Below, one piece after another: positions 41,237-51,950 of a stretch of 64,000 bases of DNA (the stretch's first letter is position 1; the number at the start of each line of letters is the position of its first letter). The DNA is taken from contig JAHJQI010000047.1 of the NCBI GenBank assembly GCA_018819265.1, positions 39,247-103,246 of the forward strand, written 5' to 3'. This DNA is from Alphaproteobacteria bacterium (lineage in GTDB: Bacteria > Pseudomonadota > Alphaproteobacteria > Rhizobiales > Hyphomicrobiaceae). The notes beneath the pieces are model-generated. The model worked only from the letters and a program-made list of their open reading frames with translations. It made no database searches and was not told where the DNA came from. The translations under genes and the position numbers were made by a program.

Positions 41237-41333
41237 CACCTGCTCCGGCGCCCTGTGACAAGGCACACTCTGTCGAGGTCCGATTGGCAGCTGATTCGCT
41301 AAACTATTGGTAAAGCTTGCTGTCTGAAGCGCC

Positions 41334-42005
41334 TTAAAGCGCGAACGACTTGGCCTTGGCGAAGCCTGGCAATAGCGGCGCGGCGGCTTCGAACGCCTCC
41401 TGGACGTCGAAATTCGCCCCGATTCGCCGCCAGATCACCGCCCGTGCATGCACTGGCGTGCCCCGCACCGCGACAAGCCGGCCGCCGTCCTTGAGCTGGT
41501 CGAGCAGTCCCTCTGGCATCTCCTCGATGCGCCCGCCGACGAAAATCGCATCATAGGGGCCTTCGCCCGCAAAGCCGGATTCGAGCGGCCCGGATACGAC
41601 GGCCGCATTGTCGAAGCCGAGATTGGGCAGCACTTCGGCTGCCATGGCGCCGAGTTCGGCGTCGCTCTCGAGCGCCACCACGGTTTCCGCCAGTCTGCCG
41701 AGTATGGCTGCCGAATATCCCGGTCCACAGCCGACATCGAGCACCACGTCGCCGGCGCCGATTTCAGCCAGTTGCACCATTTTCGCCAGGACGCGCGGCT
41801 CGAGTAGGCCGCGCGGTTCGCCCCCGCGGCCCGCCTTCGTCAGGCCGATTTGCCGATCCATGTAAGCCAGCGGCTTCAGCGCTGTCGGCACGAACTTTTC
41901 GCGCGGCACTTCCAGCATCGCACGCATGATGCGCCGGTCGGTGACGTCGCTTGGCCGCACCTGCGATTCGACCATGTTCTTGCGTTGCTGCACGTAGTCG
42001 GCCAT
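41334..42005 (-). CDS. pcm: Protein-L-isoaspartate O-methyltransferase
   Basis: MADYVQQRKNMVESQVRPSDVTDRRIMRAMLEVPREKFVP; GAGDVVLDVGCGPGYSAAILGRLAETVVALESD. Confidence 0.93.
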   Translation of the reverse strand: MADYVQQRKNMVESQVRPSDVTDRRIMRAMLEVPREKFVPTALKPLAYMDRQIGLTKAGRGGEPRGLLEPRVLAKMVQLAEIGAGDVVLDVGCGPGYSAAILGRLAETVVALESDAELGAMAAEVLPNLGFDNAAVVSGPLESGFAGEGPYDAIFVGGRIEEMPEGLLDQLKDGGRLVAVRGTPVHARAVIWRRIGANFDVQEAFEAAAPLLPGFAKAKSFAL

Positions 42006-42244
42006 GTAAACTCCCCTTCGCTGGACCCTCACGCGGGTACGCCGCCGCGATCCTGCGCAGAATAGGCCAATCGACGCGGCAATGAAATTGACCATGAGCC
42101 GCACACACGAGCTTTGTCCCGCAGACCCGCGCTGGGCTTGAAACCTTCGCGACACGCCCCAATCTTGCCGATTGCCTTGATCAACTTGCCTGTGATACAG
42201 CAGTCGCTCGCTCGCCCGGGTCTCAGGCCCTGGCGACCGTGGAT

Positions 42245-42318
42245 GGCCACGTGGCGGAGTGGTTACGCGCCGGACTGCAAATCCGTTTACCCCGGTTCGA
42301 TTCCGGGCGTGGCCTCCA
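42245..42318 (+). tRNA. tRNA-Cys (anticodon GCA)
   Basis: GGCCACG...CGTGGCC acceptor stem, anticodon loop CTGCAAA, GGTTCGATTCC T arm, encoded CCA. Confidence 0.97.
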
Positions 42319-42543
42319 ATCGACCTTCCTGCGCGCGGCGACACGGATTTCCGGCAATCGGAACGGCCATCGGCTGACCGCATCCACGGTCGAGCAAAAT
42401 CTTAACCGTGGCAAGCATGACGATAGGGCTTCAGTTTCGCCACGGCTTCTGCTATCAAGCGCGCCTTGGCCGCACCAGACAGGCTGACGGCGGCTCCACG
42501 CTCCGTCTTGAGGTTTTTTGACCGCCTGTTGCCAGAGACATAT

Positions 42544-42618
42544 TCCGTGGTAGCTCAGCGGTAGAGCATCCGACTGTTAATCGGACGGTCGTAGGTTCGA
42601 ATCCTACCCACGGAGCCA
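42544..42618 (+). tRNA. tRNA-Asn (anticodon GTT)
   Basis: TCCGTGG...CCACGGA acceptor stem, anticodon loop CTGTTAA, GGTTCGAATCC T arm, encoded CCA. Confidence 0.97.
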
Positions 42619-42722
42619 TTCTCGTTCCATACCGGATCAGTTAGGTTCAGCCGGTGGCGCGGCAATCTGCGTCGGCACGTAGCGTTCGGCCCCAAAAACC
42701 TGTCGGCGGATAGCCCCACAAG

Positions 42723-44171
42723 ATGCCCAAAGACCCCAACGGCAACAGCCGCCGTCCGACGCGGACGCCAGCTTCTGGCGCGAAGGCCGGAGCGCCGGCC
42801 AAAACAGGGTCCGGAACACGAGCCGGAACACGGGCTGGCGCTGGCAGCAGAACCAAGGATAGCTCGCAACCGGCCTCCAAGCGCGGCCAGACCAAATCGT
42901 GGGCTAAATCCAAGAACTCGGCGAAAAACCCAGCCAAGAACCCGGGCGGCGGCCAGCCGATGACTCGCAAGTCCGCGTTGCGCGCGCTGGCCAAGCTCAA
43001 GATCGCCGCCAAGGACAAGGCCGCAGCGAAATCGGCCAGCCAGCCCGCCGATCGGGCCGGCGCTCAGACCGGCGACGCCGCCGCGGCCGGCGTGCCGCGC
43101 TCCAGGCCTGCGTCTGCTTCAGCGACAAGCGGCCAGCGCCCCCCCGCTGCCCGAGGCGACCCGCGCCTCAAGCGTCCGTCGCGACCCCGCAATGCCGCCG
43201 ACAAGCGCGCCATCCAGGTCGCCCGCGCCGAGGCAAGGCGCGCCACAGAAGACTTGAGCCAGGCCGCTGTCAGCGGCGCGAGCCCCGCCGCCGCCATGCG
43301 CCCGCTGCAGATACGCCAGCGGCCGCCTCCCCCGCCGGGGGCCGCGTCCGGCCCCTCGGGTCCCTCCGAACCGATGCGTATCGCCCGCGCCATAGCCCGT
43401 GCCGGACTGTGCTCGCGCCGCGAAGCCGAGCGCCTGATCGAGGAAGGCCGCGTCACCGTCAACGGCAAGCGCCTGACGACGCCGGCCGTCGAAGTCGGCC
43501 CCGGCGACACCATCCTCGTCGACGGCCACCCCCTGCCTGCCGCCGAGCCGGTGAAGTTGTGGCGCTACCACAAACCCAAGGGCCTGGTGACAACCAACAA
43601 CGATCCCGAAGGCCGCCTGACCGTTTTCGACAACCTGCCCCCCGACATGCCACGCGTCGTCTCCGTCGGCCGTCTCGACTTCAACACCGAAGGGTTGCTG
43701 CTGCTGACCAACGACGGCGCGCTCTCCCGGCATCTGGAGTTGCCCTCGACGGGCTGGCTCAGACGCTACCGCGTCCGCGCCTGGGGCGACGTCACCCAGG
43801 CGAAACTCGACACGCTGAAGAACGGAATCGAATACGAAGGCGTCCGCTACGGCGCGATGGAGGCGAGCCTCGACTCGACGCAAGGCCACAACGTCTGGAT
43901 CACCATCGGCCTGCGCGAAGGCAAGAACCGCGAAGTGCGCAACGTCATGGCCTCCCTCGGCCTTGAGGTGAACCGCCTCATCCGCGTCTCATACGGACCC
44001 TTCCAGCTCGCCGAACTGAAGCCCGGCGAGGTCGAACAAATCCGCCGCCGCGTCCTCGCCGACCAACTCGGCGCCAAGCTCGTCGGTGAATTCGGCCTCG
44101 ATAAGCCCGAGAGCGAGGAGACCGATCCCCGCCGCGGCCGCCGCCCCAGACGCCAGCCCCCGGAAACCTGA
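42723..44171 (+). CDS. rluB: 23S rRNA pseudouridine synthase (RluB/RsuA family) with long basic/Ala-rich N-terminus
   Basis: [32 protein letters not shown] (S4); [34 protein letters not shown]. Confidence 0.93.
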   Translation: MPKDPNGNSRRPTRTPASGAKAGAPAKTGSGTRAGTRAGAGSRTKDSSQPASKRGQTKSWAKSKNSAKNPAKNPGGGQPMTRKSALRALAKLKIAAKDKAAAKSASQPADRAGAQTGDAAAAGVPRSRPASASATSGQRPPAARGDPRLKRPSRPRNAADKRAIQVARAEARRATEDLSQAAVSGASPAAAMRPLQIRQRPPPPPGAASGPSGPSEPMRIARAIARAGLCSRREAERLIEEGRVTVNGKRLTTPAVEVGPGDTILVDGHPLPAAEPVKLWRYHKPKGLVTTNNDPEGRLTVFDNLPPDMPRVVSVGRLDFNTEGLLLLTNDGALSRHLELPSTGWLRRYRVRAWGDVTQAKLDTLKNGIEYEGVRYGAMEASLDSTQGHNVWITIGLREGKNREVRNVMASLGLEVNRLIRVSYGPFQLAELKPGEVEQIRRRVLADQLGAKLVGEFGLDKPESEETDPRRGRRPRRQPPET

Positions 44172-44767
44172 TGCGGATCGTCGGCGGTAGATTTCGCGGC
44201 CGCTCGCTGGCTGCTCCCAAAGGCGCCGCCACCCGGCCGACCTCCGACCGCGTCCGCGAATCGGTCTTCAACGTGCTGGCCCATTCCCCCGACTGCCCTG
44301 CCCTTGAACGCGCCCGCGTCATCGACTTGTTCGCCGGCACCGGCGCGCTCGGCCTCGAAGCGCTCTCGCGTGGCGCCGATTACGCGCTGTTCGTCGAGAA
44401 CGACGCTTTGGCCCGCGCCCTCATCCAGGAAAACATCGAAGCCTTCGGCTTGCAGGGCAGTGCCCGCATCTTCCGCCGCGACGCCACCGCCCTTGGCCCC
44501 GCCAACGCCCGCGACCGCTATGATATTGCGTTCCTCGACCCGCCCTACGGCAAGGGCCTGGGCGAAGCCGCGTTGCAGGCGCTGTCGCGGGGCGGCTGGC
44601 TCAAGGCGGGCGCGATCGCCGTCCTCGAGGAACGCGCCGGCACGGCGCTCGATCTGCCAGCGGGCTTCGAAGCCTTCGACGCACGCACCTACGGCGACAC
44701 CACCGTTACCTTCCTGAAGACCGCCAGCCCATCGCCATCCCCGGCCGGGCCGGATGCCGCCGCATGA
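44171..44767 (+). CDS. rsmD: 16S rRNA (guanine(966)-N(2))-methyltransferase RsmD
   Basis: [18 protein letters not shown]...TRPTSDRVRESVFNVL...VIDLFAGTGALGLEALSRGA...IAFLDPPYGKG. Confidence 0.95.
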   Translation: MRIVGGRFRGRSLAAPKGAATRPTSDRVRESVFNVLAHSPDCPALERARVIDLFAGTGALGLEALSRGADYALFVENDALARALIQENIEAFGLQGSARIFRRDATALGPANARDRYDIAFLDPPYGKGLGEAALQALSRGGWLKAGAIAVLEERAGTALDLPAGFEAFDARTYGDTTVTFLKTASPSPSPAGPDAAA

Positions 44768-45732
44768 TCTTTCGCATGCGCGACGAGCACCGTGGCGGTC
44801 TCAACGGCTGGGTCGAAGCCGGCCTCTTCGTCATCGCCATTTCTGCCCTTACCGTCGTCTACGCCATCGCCCAGCAGGCAGGCGCCCATCTCGTCGTTTT
44901 CATTCTCTACGCCATGGGCTTCGCAGCCGCCGGCATGTTGGCGCTGACCGGCCTTGGCGAGAGCCCCGCCAAGATCGCGTTCGCCCGCCAGTCTCTGGCC
45001 TTCGGTGCTTCAACGGTCCTGCTCGAAGCCTTCTACTTCGAGCTGTTGGGCGTCCTGCCACCGGCCGAAACGAGCCTCGCCCTGCGCCTGTCGGTCCCCG
45101 TCTCGCTTGTTGTCGGCTGGCTCTACCTCGCCCGCCTCATGACCCCGAAACTGTGGTTCGGCAGCGCCATCATCGTCGCCGCCGTCGTCCCGGTCCTTTG
45201 GAACGTCGAACCCGGCGAGCGCATCTTCGCCATCGTGCTCGCCGTCATCTGCTCGCTGATCGTCGCGGTAAAGACCTTCGCCAGCGAACTGCACCCGGCA
45301 AACCAGGCCGCGCGGACCATCGCCGTCAAGCTGCGCGTCACCGGCCTCGTCGTCGCCTCGACGACGCTGATCGGCGCCTGCGTGCTCCTGCCGTTCGTTG
45401 CGCTCGCGGCGTTCGGCGCTGTTGAAGCCCCGGCGCTGATCCCCCCGCTCGCGGCGTTCTGGCATCCCCCGACGTTGGTCACCGCAATCGTTCTCGGCGC
45501 GCCGATCTTCGTCGCGATGACCTATCTGACGTTTTCTTCGGTGGTCAAGATTGGCACGGAAAGCTTTCTGGCGACCAGCGCCTTGACGCCGCTCTCGGTG
45601 GTTGCCATCCAGGCTTTCGCCACAGCCTTCGGCCAATTGCACGTGACGGCCTTCGACACGGCGCTGCTGCCTTTCATCGGCCTCGGCATATTCGGCGTCC
45701 TCATTGTCGTCCACGCCCGCCACCGCGGCTGA
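44764..45732 (+). CDS. Uncharacterised multi-pass membrane protein, possible 10-TM EamA-like topology
   Basis: ATGA overlap with rsmD; repeated hydrophobic segments; no family confidently recognised. Confidence 0.7.
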   Translation: MIFRMRDEHRGGLNGWVEAGLFVIAISALTVVYAIAQQAGAHLVVFILYAMGFAAAGMLALTGLGESPAKIAFARQSLAFGASTVLLEAFYFELLGVLPPAETSLALRLSVPVSLVVGWLYLARLMTPKLWFGSAIIVAAVVPVLWNVEPGERIFAIVLAVICSLIVAVKTFASELHPANQAARTIAVKLRVTGLVVASTTLIGACVLLPFVALAAFGAVEAPALIPPLAAFWHPPTLVTAIVLGAPIFVAMTYLTFSSVVKIGTESFLATSALTPLSVVAIQAFATAFGQLHVTAFDTALLPFIGLGIFGVLIVVHARHRG

Positions 45733-45748
45733 GTACGAGCGACCAGGA

Positions 45749-47590
45749 TCACTTCCGCCCGAACAGCCGCTCGATATCGCCGAGCTTCAACTCGACGTAG
45801 GTCGGCCGGCCATGATTGCACTGGCCCGAATAAGGCGTCGCCTCCATCTCGCGCAACAAGGCGTTCATCTCCGGCGCGGTAAGCCGCCGCCCGGCGCGCA
45901 CGCTGCCGTGACACGCCATCCTCGACGCCACCGCTTCGAGCCGTTCGCTGAGCGCGCCCTGCGCGCCATCGTCCAGGATCTCGGCTGCGACATCGCGGAC
46001 CAGCCCGCGCACGTCGCATTGCCCGAGAAGCGCAGGCACCTCGCGCACCGCAATCGCATCCACACCGAAACCGTCGACGATGAGGCCGAGGCTTTCGAGT
46101 TCGACCACACGCTCCAGAAGCACCTCGACCTCTTCGCAAGACATCTCGACGATCTCCGGGATCAGCAGCCCCTGTCGCGCCACGCCGCCGTTCGCGAGCA
46201 TCTTCTTCAGCCGCTCGAACACCAGCCGCTCATGCGCCGCATGCTGGTCGACGAGAACCACCCCGTCCCGCGTCTGCGCCACGATGTAGGTCTCGTGCAG
46301 TTGCGCCCGCGCCGCCCCTAGCGGCCGGTCCAGAATGTCATCCGCAACCGGCTCTGCATGTGCGCCCGCTTCGCCCGAAGTGCCCTCAAAGCCCGCGAAC
46401 GGCGCCTGCTCCCCTTCGGCAAATCCACCGGGCGCCTGCATCTCGGCCGCGAACGCGAATGTCGTCCGCGGGCTTCCCCGTCCAGCCGCCACGCTGATCC
46501 CGCCCGCAGCTGCCGGCCCAGCGAACCGCACCGGCGCGAAGGCTTCGATCGTCTCCCGCCCGCCGCGCGACGAGGCCCGCATCGCGTTTTGTTCCAGAAC
46601 GTGCCGCACCGCCCCGATCACCAGTGAGCGCACCGCGCCAGAGTCCTTGAAGCGCACTTCCGCCTTGGCCGGATGCACGTTGACGTCGACGTCGCGCGGT
46701 TCGAGATCGATGAACAGCGCCAGGTAGGGATGCCGCCCGCGCGGAAGAGTGTCCCCGTAGGCCGCCCGCAGCGCACCGATCAGCAGCCGGTCCTTCACCG
46801 GCCGCCCGTTGACGAACACGAACTGCTGGCTGGCATCGCCGCGATTGAACGTCGGCAGTCCGATAAAGCCCGCGATCCTGATCCCTTCGCGCTCGCCGCA
46901 GACTTCGACGGCGTCGGCCTGGAAATCCCGGCCCATGATCCGCGAAAGCCGCGCCAGCAAACCCTGCGGCGTAGCTTCCTGGAGCGGCAGTTTGAGGCTC
47001 GCCCGTTCCCCCGTCACCAGCGTGAACGCGACTTCGGGATGCGCCATGGCCAGCCGCTTGACGGTATCGCTCGTCGCCTGGTTTTCGGCCCGCTCGGACT
47101 TGAGGAACTTGAGCCGTGCAGGCGTCGCGGAAAAAAGATCGCGGACTTCGACCAGCGTGCCGCGATTGACGGCCGCTGGCCGCACTGGGTGCTTGGCGCC
47201 CTTGTCAACCACAATGGCGAACGCCTCCGCGCTGCCCGCCGCCCGGCTGGCGATTTCAAGTCGCGCCACCGATCCGATCGACGGCAGCGCCTCGCCGCGA
47301 AAACCGAAGCTGCGGATATCGAAGAGATCGTCCTCGCGAAGTTTCGAAGTGGCGTGCCGTTCGACGCAAAGCGCCAGATCGTCGGCTCCCATCCCCGATC
47401 CGTCGTCGCTGACCCGGATCAGCGACAAGCCGCCGCCGGCCGTCACCACTTCGAGGTTGCGCGCGCCCGCGTCGATCGCGTTCTCGGCGAGTTCCTTGAC
47501 GACGCTCGCCGGCCGCTCGATGACCTCGCCCGCGGCAATCCGATTGATCGTCTCTGGCGAAAGCTGGCGGATCGGCAAGGCGAACCTCAT
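45749..47590 (-). CDS. mutL: DNA mismatch repair protein MutL
   Basis: IRQLSPETINRIAAGEVIERPASVVKELAENAIDAGA; GFRGEALPSIGSVA; C-terminal ACHGSVRAGRRL; start at MRFALPIRQ (ORF track runs further upstream). Confidence 0.96.
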   Translation of the reverse strand: MRFALPIRQLSPETINRIAAGEVIERPASVVKELAENAIDAGARNLEVVTAGGGLSLIRVSDDGSGMGADDLALCVERHATSKLREDDLFDIRSFGFRGEALPSIGSVARLEIASRAAGSAEAFAIVVDKGAKHPVRPAAVNRGTLVEVRDLFSATPARLKFLKSERAENQATSDTVKRLAMAHPEVAFTLVTGERASLKLPLQEATPQGLLARLSRIMGRDFQADAVEVCGEREGIRIAGFIGLPTFNRGDASQQFVFVNGRPVKDRLLIGALRAAYGDTLPRGRHPYLALFIDLEPRDVDVNVHPAKAEVRFKDSGAVRSLVIGAVRHVLEQNAMRASSRGGRETIEAFAPVRFAGPAAAGGISVAAGRGSPRTTFAFAAEMQAPGGFAEGEQAPFAGFEGTSGEAGAHAEPVADDILDRPLGAARAQLHETYIVAQTRDGVVLVDQHAAHERLVFERLKKMLANGGVARQGLLIPEIVEMSCEEVEVLLERVVELESLGLIVDGFGVDAIAVREVPALLGQCDVRGLVRDVAAEILDDGAQGALSERLEAVASRMACHGSVRAGRRLTAPEMNALLREMEATPYSGQCNHGRPTYVELKLGDIERLFGRK

Positions 47591-47604
47591 GTGGCGGTGG
47601 GTCT

Positions 47605-48969
47605 CTACCCCCGCGTTGGCTGCACCAGCCGTTCGCGCGTGAGAACCTTGGCAAGCTCGACGGCGGGCTGGTCGAACGGATCGATGCCGAGCATCCGCCC
47701 GGCGAGAATCGTTTCGATCATGAAATGCATCATAACCCCGCCGATTGCCCGCTCGTCCAGGCTGTGGATATCGATCGTCCGCACCGGCCGCCCGGCCTTG
47801 GCGAGCGCCGCCGGCAGCGCGTCCGCCTGCGCCGCGACGACATCCCCGACCGCGCGCCCCGCCATATAATCGGCCCCGGCAAGCCGTGCCATGCCGGCAT
47901 CGATCACAGGCCCCGTTCCCGAAGTCGGCAACCGCATCAGCGTCACCAGGTGCTCGCGCGGACCGTCCATGAAAAGCTGTAACTGGCTGTGCTGGTCGAG
48001 CGGTCCCATCGCCGCAATCGGCGTCGTCCCCTCGCCGCCCTTGCCGAGGCTTTCCGCCCACAACTGCACGAACCAGCGTGCCAGATATCCGAGCTTATCG
48101 GCGTAGGGCATCAGCACCAGTACCCGCGTCCCACGCTGCTTCGACATCGCCACCGAAACGGCCGCCGAAAGCGCCGCCGGGCAGTCCGCCGGCCCCGACG
48201 CCGCCGCCAGCTGGTCGATGACGTGCTGGGCGCCCTCGCGGATCTTCATTGCATCGAGACCGCGTGCGATCGCCGCAATCAGGCCGACGATGGTCAGGCA
48301 GGAGAACCGCCCGCCGATGTCGTCGGGATGCGGCAGCATCGCAATGTCATGCGCGGCCAGGAGCGACCTGAGGCCGTTGTGCCGCCCCGGCACGGCTTCT
48401 TCGGTGATCCCAAGGAACATCTGCGGAATGCGCTCTTCGAGACCGCAAGCCTTCACCGCCGATAACGTCGCGATCGCCTGCGCCAGTGTTTCCGCGGTTC
48501 CGCCCGATTTCGACGTGATGACGAACCGTGCCGTCGCCAGGTCCGTGTTCGCTAGCAGGCCGCTGAGCGTCGAAGGATCGAGGTTGTCGTAAAACCGCGT
48601 GCGCGGTCGCTTCATTTGACCGGGCATGGCAACGCCGGCGATATTCCAGCCGGCCAGCTGCGCCAGCGCCTGCCCGCCGAGCCCGGAGCCGCCCGTGCCG
48701 AAAAAGATCACCACCCGGGCATCTTTCGATAGCCCTTCCAATGCATGGCTGGCCGCCGCGAGGTCATCGCGCGCGCTTGCGATCTTCAGGACCGGCAAAG
48801 TGCCATCGCGCGCCTCCGCCTGCATCTGGCGAAAGCCCGGCTCGACCTGGGTGCAGGCCGCCTCCAGGTCCGCCGGACTGAGGCCATGCTCTCCGATTGC
48901 ACCGTTGAGGCAACCCGCAATGTCGAGCCTGTAGGCGGATACTCCATCACGCATTGGGGTTTGTGCCAT
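47605..48969 (-). CDS. pgi: Glucose-6-phosphate isomerase
   Basis: VIFFGTGGSGLGGQALAQL; FVITSKSGGTAETLAQA; GRFSCLTIVGL. Confidence 0.85.
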   Translation of the reverse strand: MAQTPMRDGVSAYRLDIAGCLNGAIGEHGLSPADLEAACTQVEPGFRQMQAEARDGTLPVLKIASARDDLAAASHALEGLSKDARVVIFFGTGGSGLGGQALAQLAGWNIAGVAMPGQMKRPRTRFYDNLDPSTLSGLLANTDLATARFVITSKSGGTAETLAQAIATLSAVKACGLEERIPQMFLGITEEAVPGRHNGLRSLLAAHDIAMLPHPDDIGGRFSCLTIVGLIAAIARGLDAMKIREGAQHVIDQLAAASGPADCPAALSAAVSVAMSKQRGTRVLVLMPYADKLGYLARWFVQLWAESLGKGGEGTTPIAAMGPLDQHSQLQLFMDGPREHLVTLMRLPTSGTGPVIDAGMARLAGADYMAGRAVGDVVAAQADALPAALAKAGRPVRTIDIHSLDERAIGGVMMHFMIETILAGRMLGIDPFDQPAVELAKVLTRERLVQPTRG

Positions 48970-49143
48970 GCCGCTGCTTCAGCCTTTGCTGGAAGGAAAA
49001 GTCACCGGCGACTTTTGGCCATCGCCGATACCATCCGTCAAGCCCGCGAAATAGTGCAGGCCTGCGTGCAACCAGCAGCGCGGTTTTGTGCACCGGCAGG
49101 TTTTTGGCCGAAGGCGCGGTCCCTCCAAGGCGGAGAGGCTGTG

Positions 49144-50514
49144 TTACAGCCCCTTCAAGCCGTTCGGCTTGCCGACCACGACGACGATCATGTCGTCCGG
49201 CTTCAGGAAGCGCGCGGCGGCCTTTTTCAAATCGTCGACCGTCAGCGCTTCCACCTGCGCGTTGCGCTTCGTCACGTAGTCGATGCCCATGTCCTCGACC
49301 AGGATGCCGAGAAGCTGGCTGGCGATCTTGGTATTGGTATCGAAGCGCAAGGCATAAGACCCGGTCAGATAGCTCTTGGCGTTCTTGAGATCGTCTTCGC
49401 TGACGCCGTCCTTCGCGATCCGCGACAGTTCCTTGCGAATGATCTCGAGCGATTCCGCAATCGATTCGTTCTTCGTTGCGACGCTGCCCAGATAGATCGA
49501 CGAATGGTCCATCGGGCTCAGATAGCTGTAGACCGAATAGGCAAGCCCGCGCTTTTCGCGCACCTCTTCCATCAGGATCGCCGAGAACCCGCCACCGCCG
49601 ATGATGTGGTTGAGGACGAAGCCCGCCATGAAGTCGGGATCTTTGCGCTTCAGCCCGCCCATTCCGAACATGGCGACCGACTGCGGCACATCCATCTCGA
49701 CGACTTTGTAGCCGTTGCCATTGACTGGCTGAACGTCGGCTACGGGAGCAAGGTTTGCTTTCTCGGGCAGCGCACCAAACACCTCGTCGAGGAACTTGCC
49801 GAGAGTCGCTTCGTCGATGTCCCCGACGGCCACGACTTTCAGGTTGCTCTTGGCGAAGTTGTTCTTCCGGAAGGCTTCAAGGTCGTCCCGCGTGATTGCG
49901 GCAATCGATTTTTCGTCACCCGTCGGCGACACCCCGTAGGCATGCCCCTTGAACGCGGTTTCATACCACGTCCGTGACGCCAGCCGGTCCGGCGACTTGG
50001 CTTCATAGGCAAGATTGGCCATCAGCTGGCGGCGGATCCTGTCCACGGCGTCCTGATCGAACCGAGGCTTGGTCAAGGCAAGTTTCAGAAGTTCGACCGC
50101 GGCGTCGCGGTTTTCAGACAGCGTCTCCATGCTGCCGTAGAACGTATCCCGGCTGTCTTCGAAGCTCATGCGCATGGCGATGTCTTCCATGCGCTCCTGG
50201 AACGTCGCCGAATCGAGATCCCCGGCCCCCTCGTCCAGCATCGCCGACATGAAGTTGGCAACGCCGGCCTTGCCTTCTGGATCCTGCGTGTTGCCGCCCG
50301 CGAAAGCGAACCGCAGCGCCAGCAAGGGCACCTGATGGGCTTCGACCAGCCAGGCTTCGATGCCGCCGGGACTTTTGACCTGTTTGATTTCCATGGCGCT
50401 CGCTGGCCGCATAAGGCTGAAAAGGATGAACAAGGTGATGAGGGAAAGAGCCGCCGCACCGAGGATTCGCGCAGTGGCTTTCGGGTCCGTCGCAACATGG
50501 GCTTGGGTTTTCAT
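49144..50514 (-). CDS. M16 family peptidase-like protein, probably the non-catalytic partner (no HXXEH seen)
   Basis: GIEAWLVEAHQVPLLALRFAFAGGNTQDPEGKAGVANFMSAMLDEGAGDLDS; pairs with the upstream M16 gene. Confidence 0.9.
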   Translation of the reverse strand: MKTQAHVATDPKATARILGAAALSLITLFILFSLMRPASAMEIKQVKSPGGIEAWLVEAHQVPLLALRFAFAGGNTQDPEGKAGVANFMSAMLDEGAGDLDSATFQERMEDIAMRMSFEDSRDTFYGSMETLSENRDAAVELLKLALTKPRFDQDAVDRIRRQLMANLAYEAKSPDRLASRTWYETAFKGHAYGVSPTGDEKSIAAITRDDLEAFRKNNFAKSNLKVVAVGDIDEATLGKFLDEVFGALPEKANLAPVADVQPVNGNGYKVVEMDVPQSVAMFGMGGLKRKDPDFMAGFVLNHIIGGGGFSAILMEEVREKRGLAYSVYSYLSPMDHSSIYLGSVATKNESIAESLEIIRKELSRIAKDGVSEDDLKNAKSYLTGSYALRFDTNTKIASQLLGILVEDMGIDYVTKRNAQVEALTVDDLKKAAARFLKPDDMIVVVVGKPNGLKGL

Positions 50515-50525
50515 CGGTATGGTCC

Positions 50526-51950
50526 TCAGCCCTTGTCCGCCGGCTTCAAATCGTGCGCGCGCTGCGCCGTCGGCGGCGCGGCCTCTGGCACGAGATACCC
50601 GGTCACCGAACTGATCAGTTGCAGCGTCTTTGCCGCCGCCTCCTTCACCTGTTCCGCCGTGACCGCGTTGATGTCGTCGGGCCAGGACTCCACATCGCTC
50701 GCCGACTGGCCGACGACGGCAGCCCAGCCGTAGCGCCGCGCCATCGTCGACTGGCTGTCGATGCCGTAGACGTATTCGGCGGTGAGGCTGCTCTTGGCCC
50801 GCTTGAGTTCGGCTTCCGTCACCCCGTCACGGGCGATATCGGCGATCAGCGCATCGATCTCGGCTTCGATCTCTGGAAGTCCCACGCCATCGGCGGCGAC
50901 CGCATACATCGACACCTTGCCGCTGTCATAGCCGTCGCCGTAGTACCAGCCGCCGGCGCTGGAAGCGAGTTGCTTCTCCACCACGAGCTTCTTGTAGAAA
51001 CGGCTGGTCGATCCCGAAGCCAGGATTTTCATCATGACATCGAGGGCTTCGGCTTCTCCCTTCGCCGCCGTCACATAGCTCGGCGCCAGATAGAAGCGGT
51101 GCACGGAGGCTTTGCCAGCCCGCGGGTCGTTCAGCGTCAGGCGGCGCGCAACCAGATGCGGCGGCTCCTGCGGGCGCTCCCGCTTCAGCTTCATGTCACT
51201 GTTGGCGGGGATCCGCCCGTAGGTGTCCTGCGCCAGCCGCTTCACCTCTTCGACCGTCACGTCGCCGGCCACGACGAGGATCGCGTTGTTGGGCGCATAG
51301 AAGAGTTTGTAGAAATCGATGGCGTCATGCTGGTCGAGAGATGCGATCTCGTGCGACCAGCCGATCACCGGCGTACCGTAGGGATGCGAATAATAGAGCG
51401 CGGCGTCCATCTGCTCGGTGAGAATGGCGCCCGGATTGTTGTCGGTCCGTGAGCGGCGCTCTTCGAGGATGACGTCGCGCTCGGTCAGCACTTCCTTTTC
51501 CGTCAGCCGCAGATTGACCATCCGGTCGGCTTCCATCGCCATGACGTCTGCGAGTCGGTCCTTGGCGATCCTCTGGAAGTAGGCTGTAGCATCATGGCTG
51601 GTAAAGGCGTTGTCCTGGCCGCCCATGCGCGCGACGATCTTGGAAAACTCACCGATCGCGATCTTTTCCGTCGACTTGAACATCAGGTGCTCGAGGAAGT
51701 GGGCGATGCCGGAAGCCCCTTTCGGCTCATCGGCTGCTCCTACGCGATACCACACCATGTGCGTGACGACGGGAGCACGCGTGTCCGGAACGACGATGAC
51801 TTCCAGGCCGTTATCGAGTTTGAACGCGCTCGCACGGGCTTTTGAATCCTCGGCGAAAGCGGCGGAATGAGTTTGAGTTGCTGTGATCATGAGGCTCAGG
51901 AGAAGGGTTGCGGCGACGTGCGGGAAGCGGCGGATGCCGGTCTTGCGCAT
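50526..51950 (-). CDS. M16 family zinc metallopeptidase
   Basis: VTHMVWYRVGAADEPKGASGIAHFLEHLMFKST (HFLEH zinc motif); signal peptide; start taken at MRKTGIRRF. Confidence 0.93.
   Translation of the reverse strand: MRKTGIRRFPHVAATLLLSLMITATQTHSAAFAEDSKARASAFKLDNGLEVIVVPDTRAPVVTHMVWYRVGAADEPKGASGIAHFLEHLMFKSTEKIAIGEFSKIVARMGGQDNAFTSHDATAYFQRIAKDRLADVMAMEADRMVNLRLTEKEVLTERDVILEERRSRTDNNPGAILTEQMDAALYYSHPYGTPVIGWSHEIASLDQHDAIDFYKLFYAPNNAILVVAGDVTVEEVKRLAQDTYGRIPANSDMKLKRERPQEPPHLVARRLTLNDPRAGKASVHRFYLAPSYVTAAKGEAEALDVMMKILASGSTSRFYKKLVVEKQLASSAGGWYYGDGYDSGKVSMYAVAADGVGLPEIEAEIDALIADIARDGVTEAELKRAKSSLTAEYVYGIDSQSTMARRYGWAAVVGQSASDVESWPDDINAVTAEQVKEAAAKTLQLISSVTGYLVPEAAPPTAQRAHDLKPADKG

Noticed and set aside
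49144-51950. M16 peptidase pair as unusual
   Set aside because: An active plus an inactive-like M16 subunit in tandem is a common bacterial arrangement
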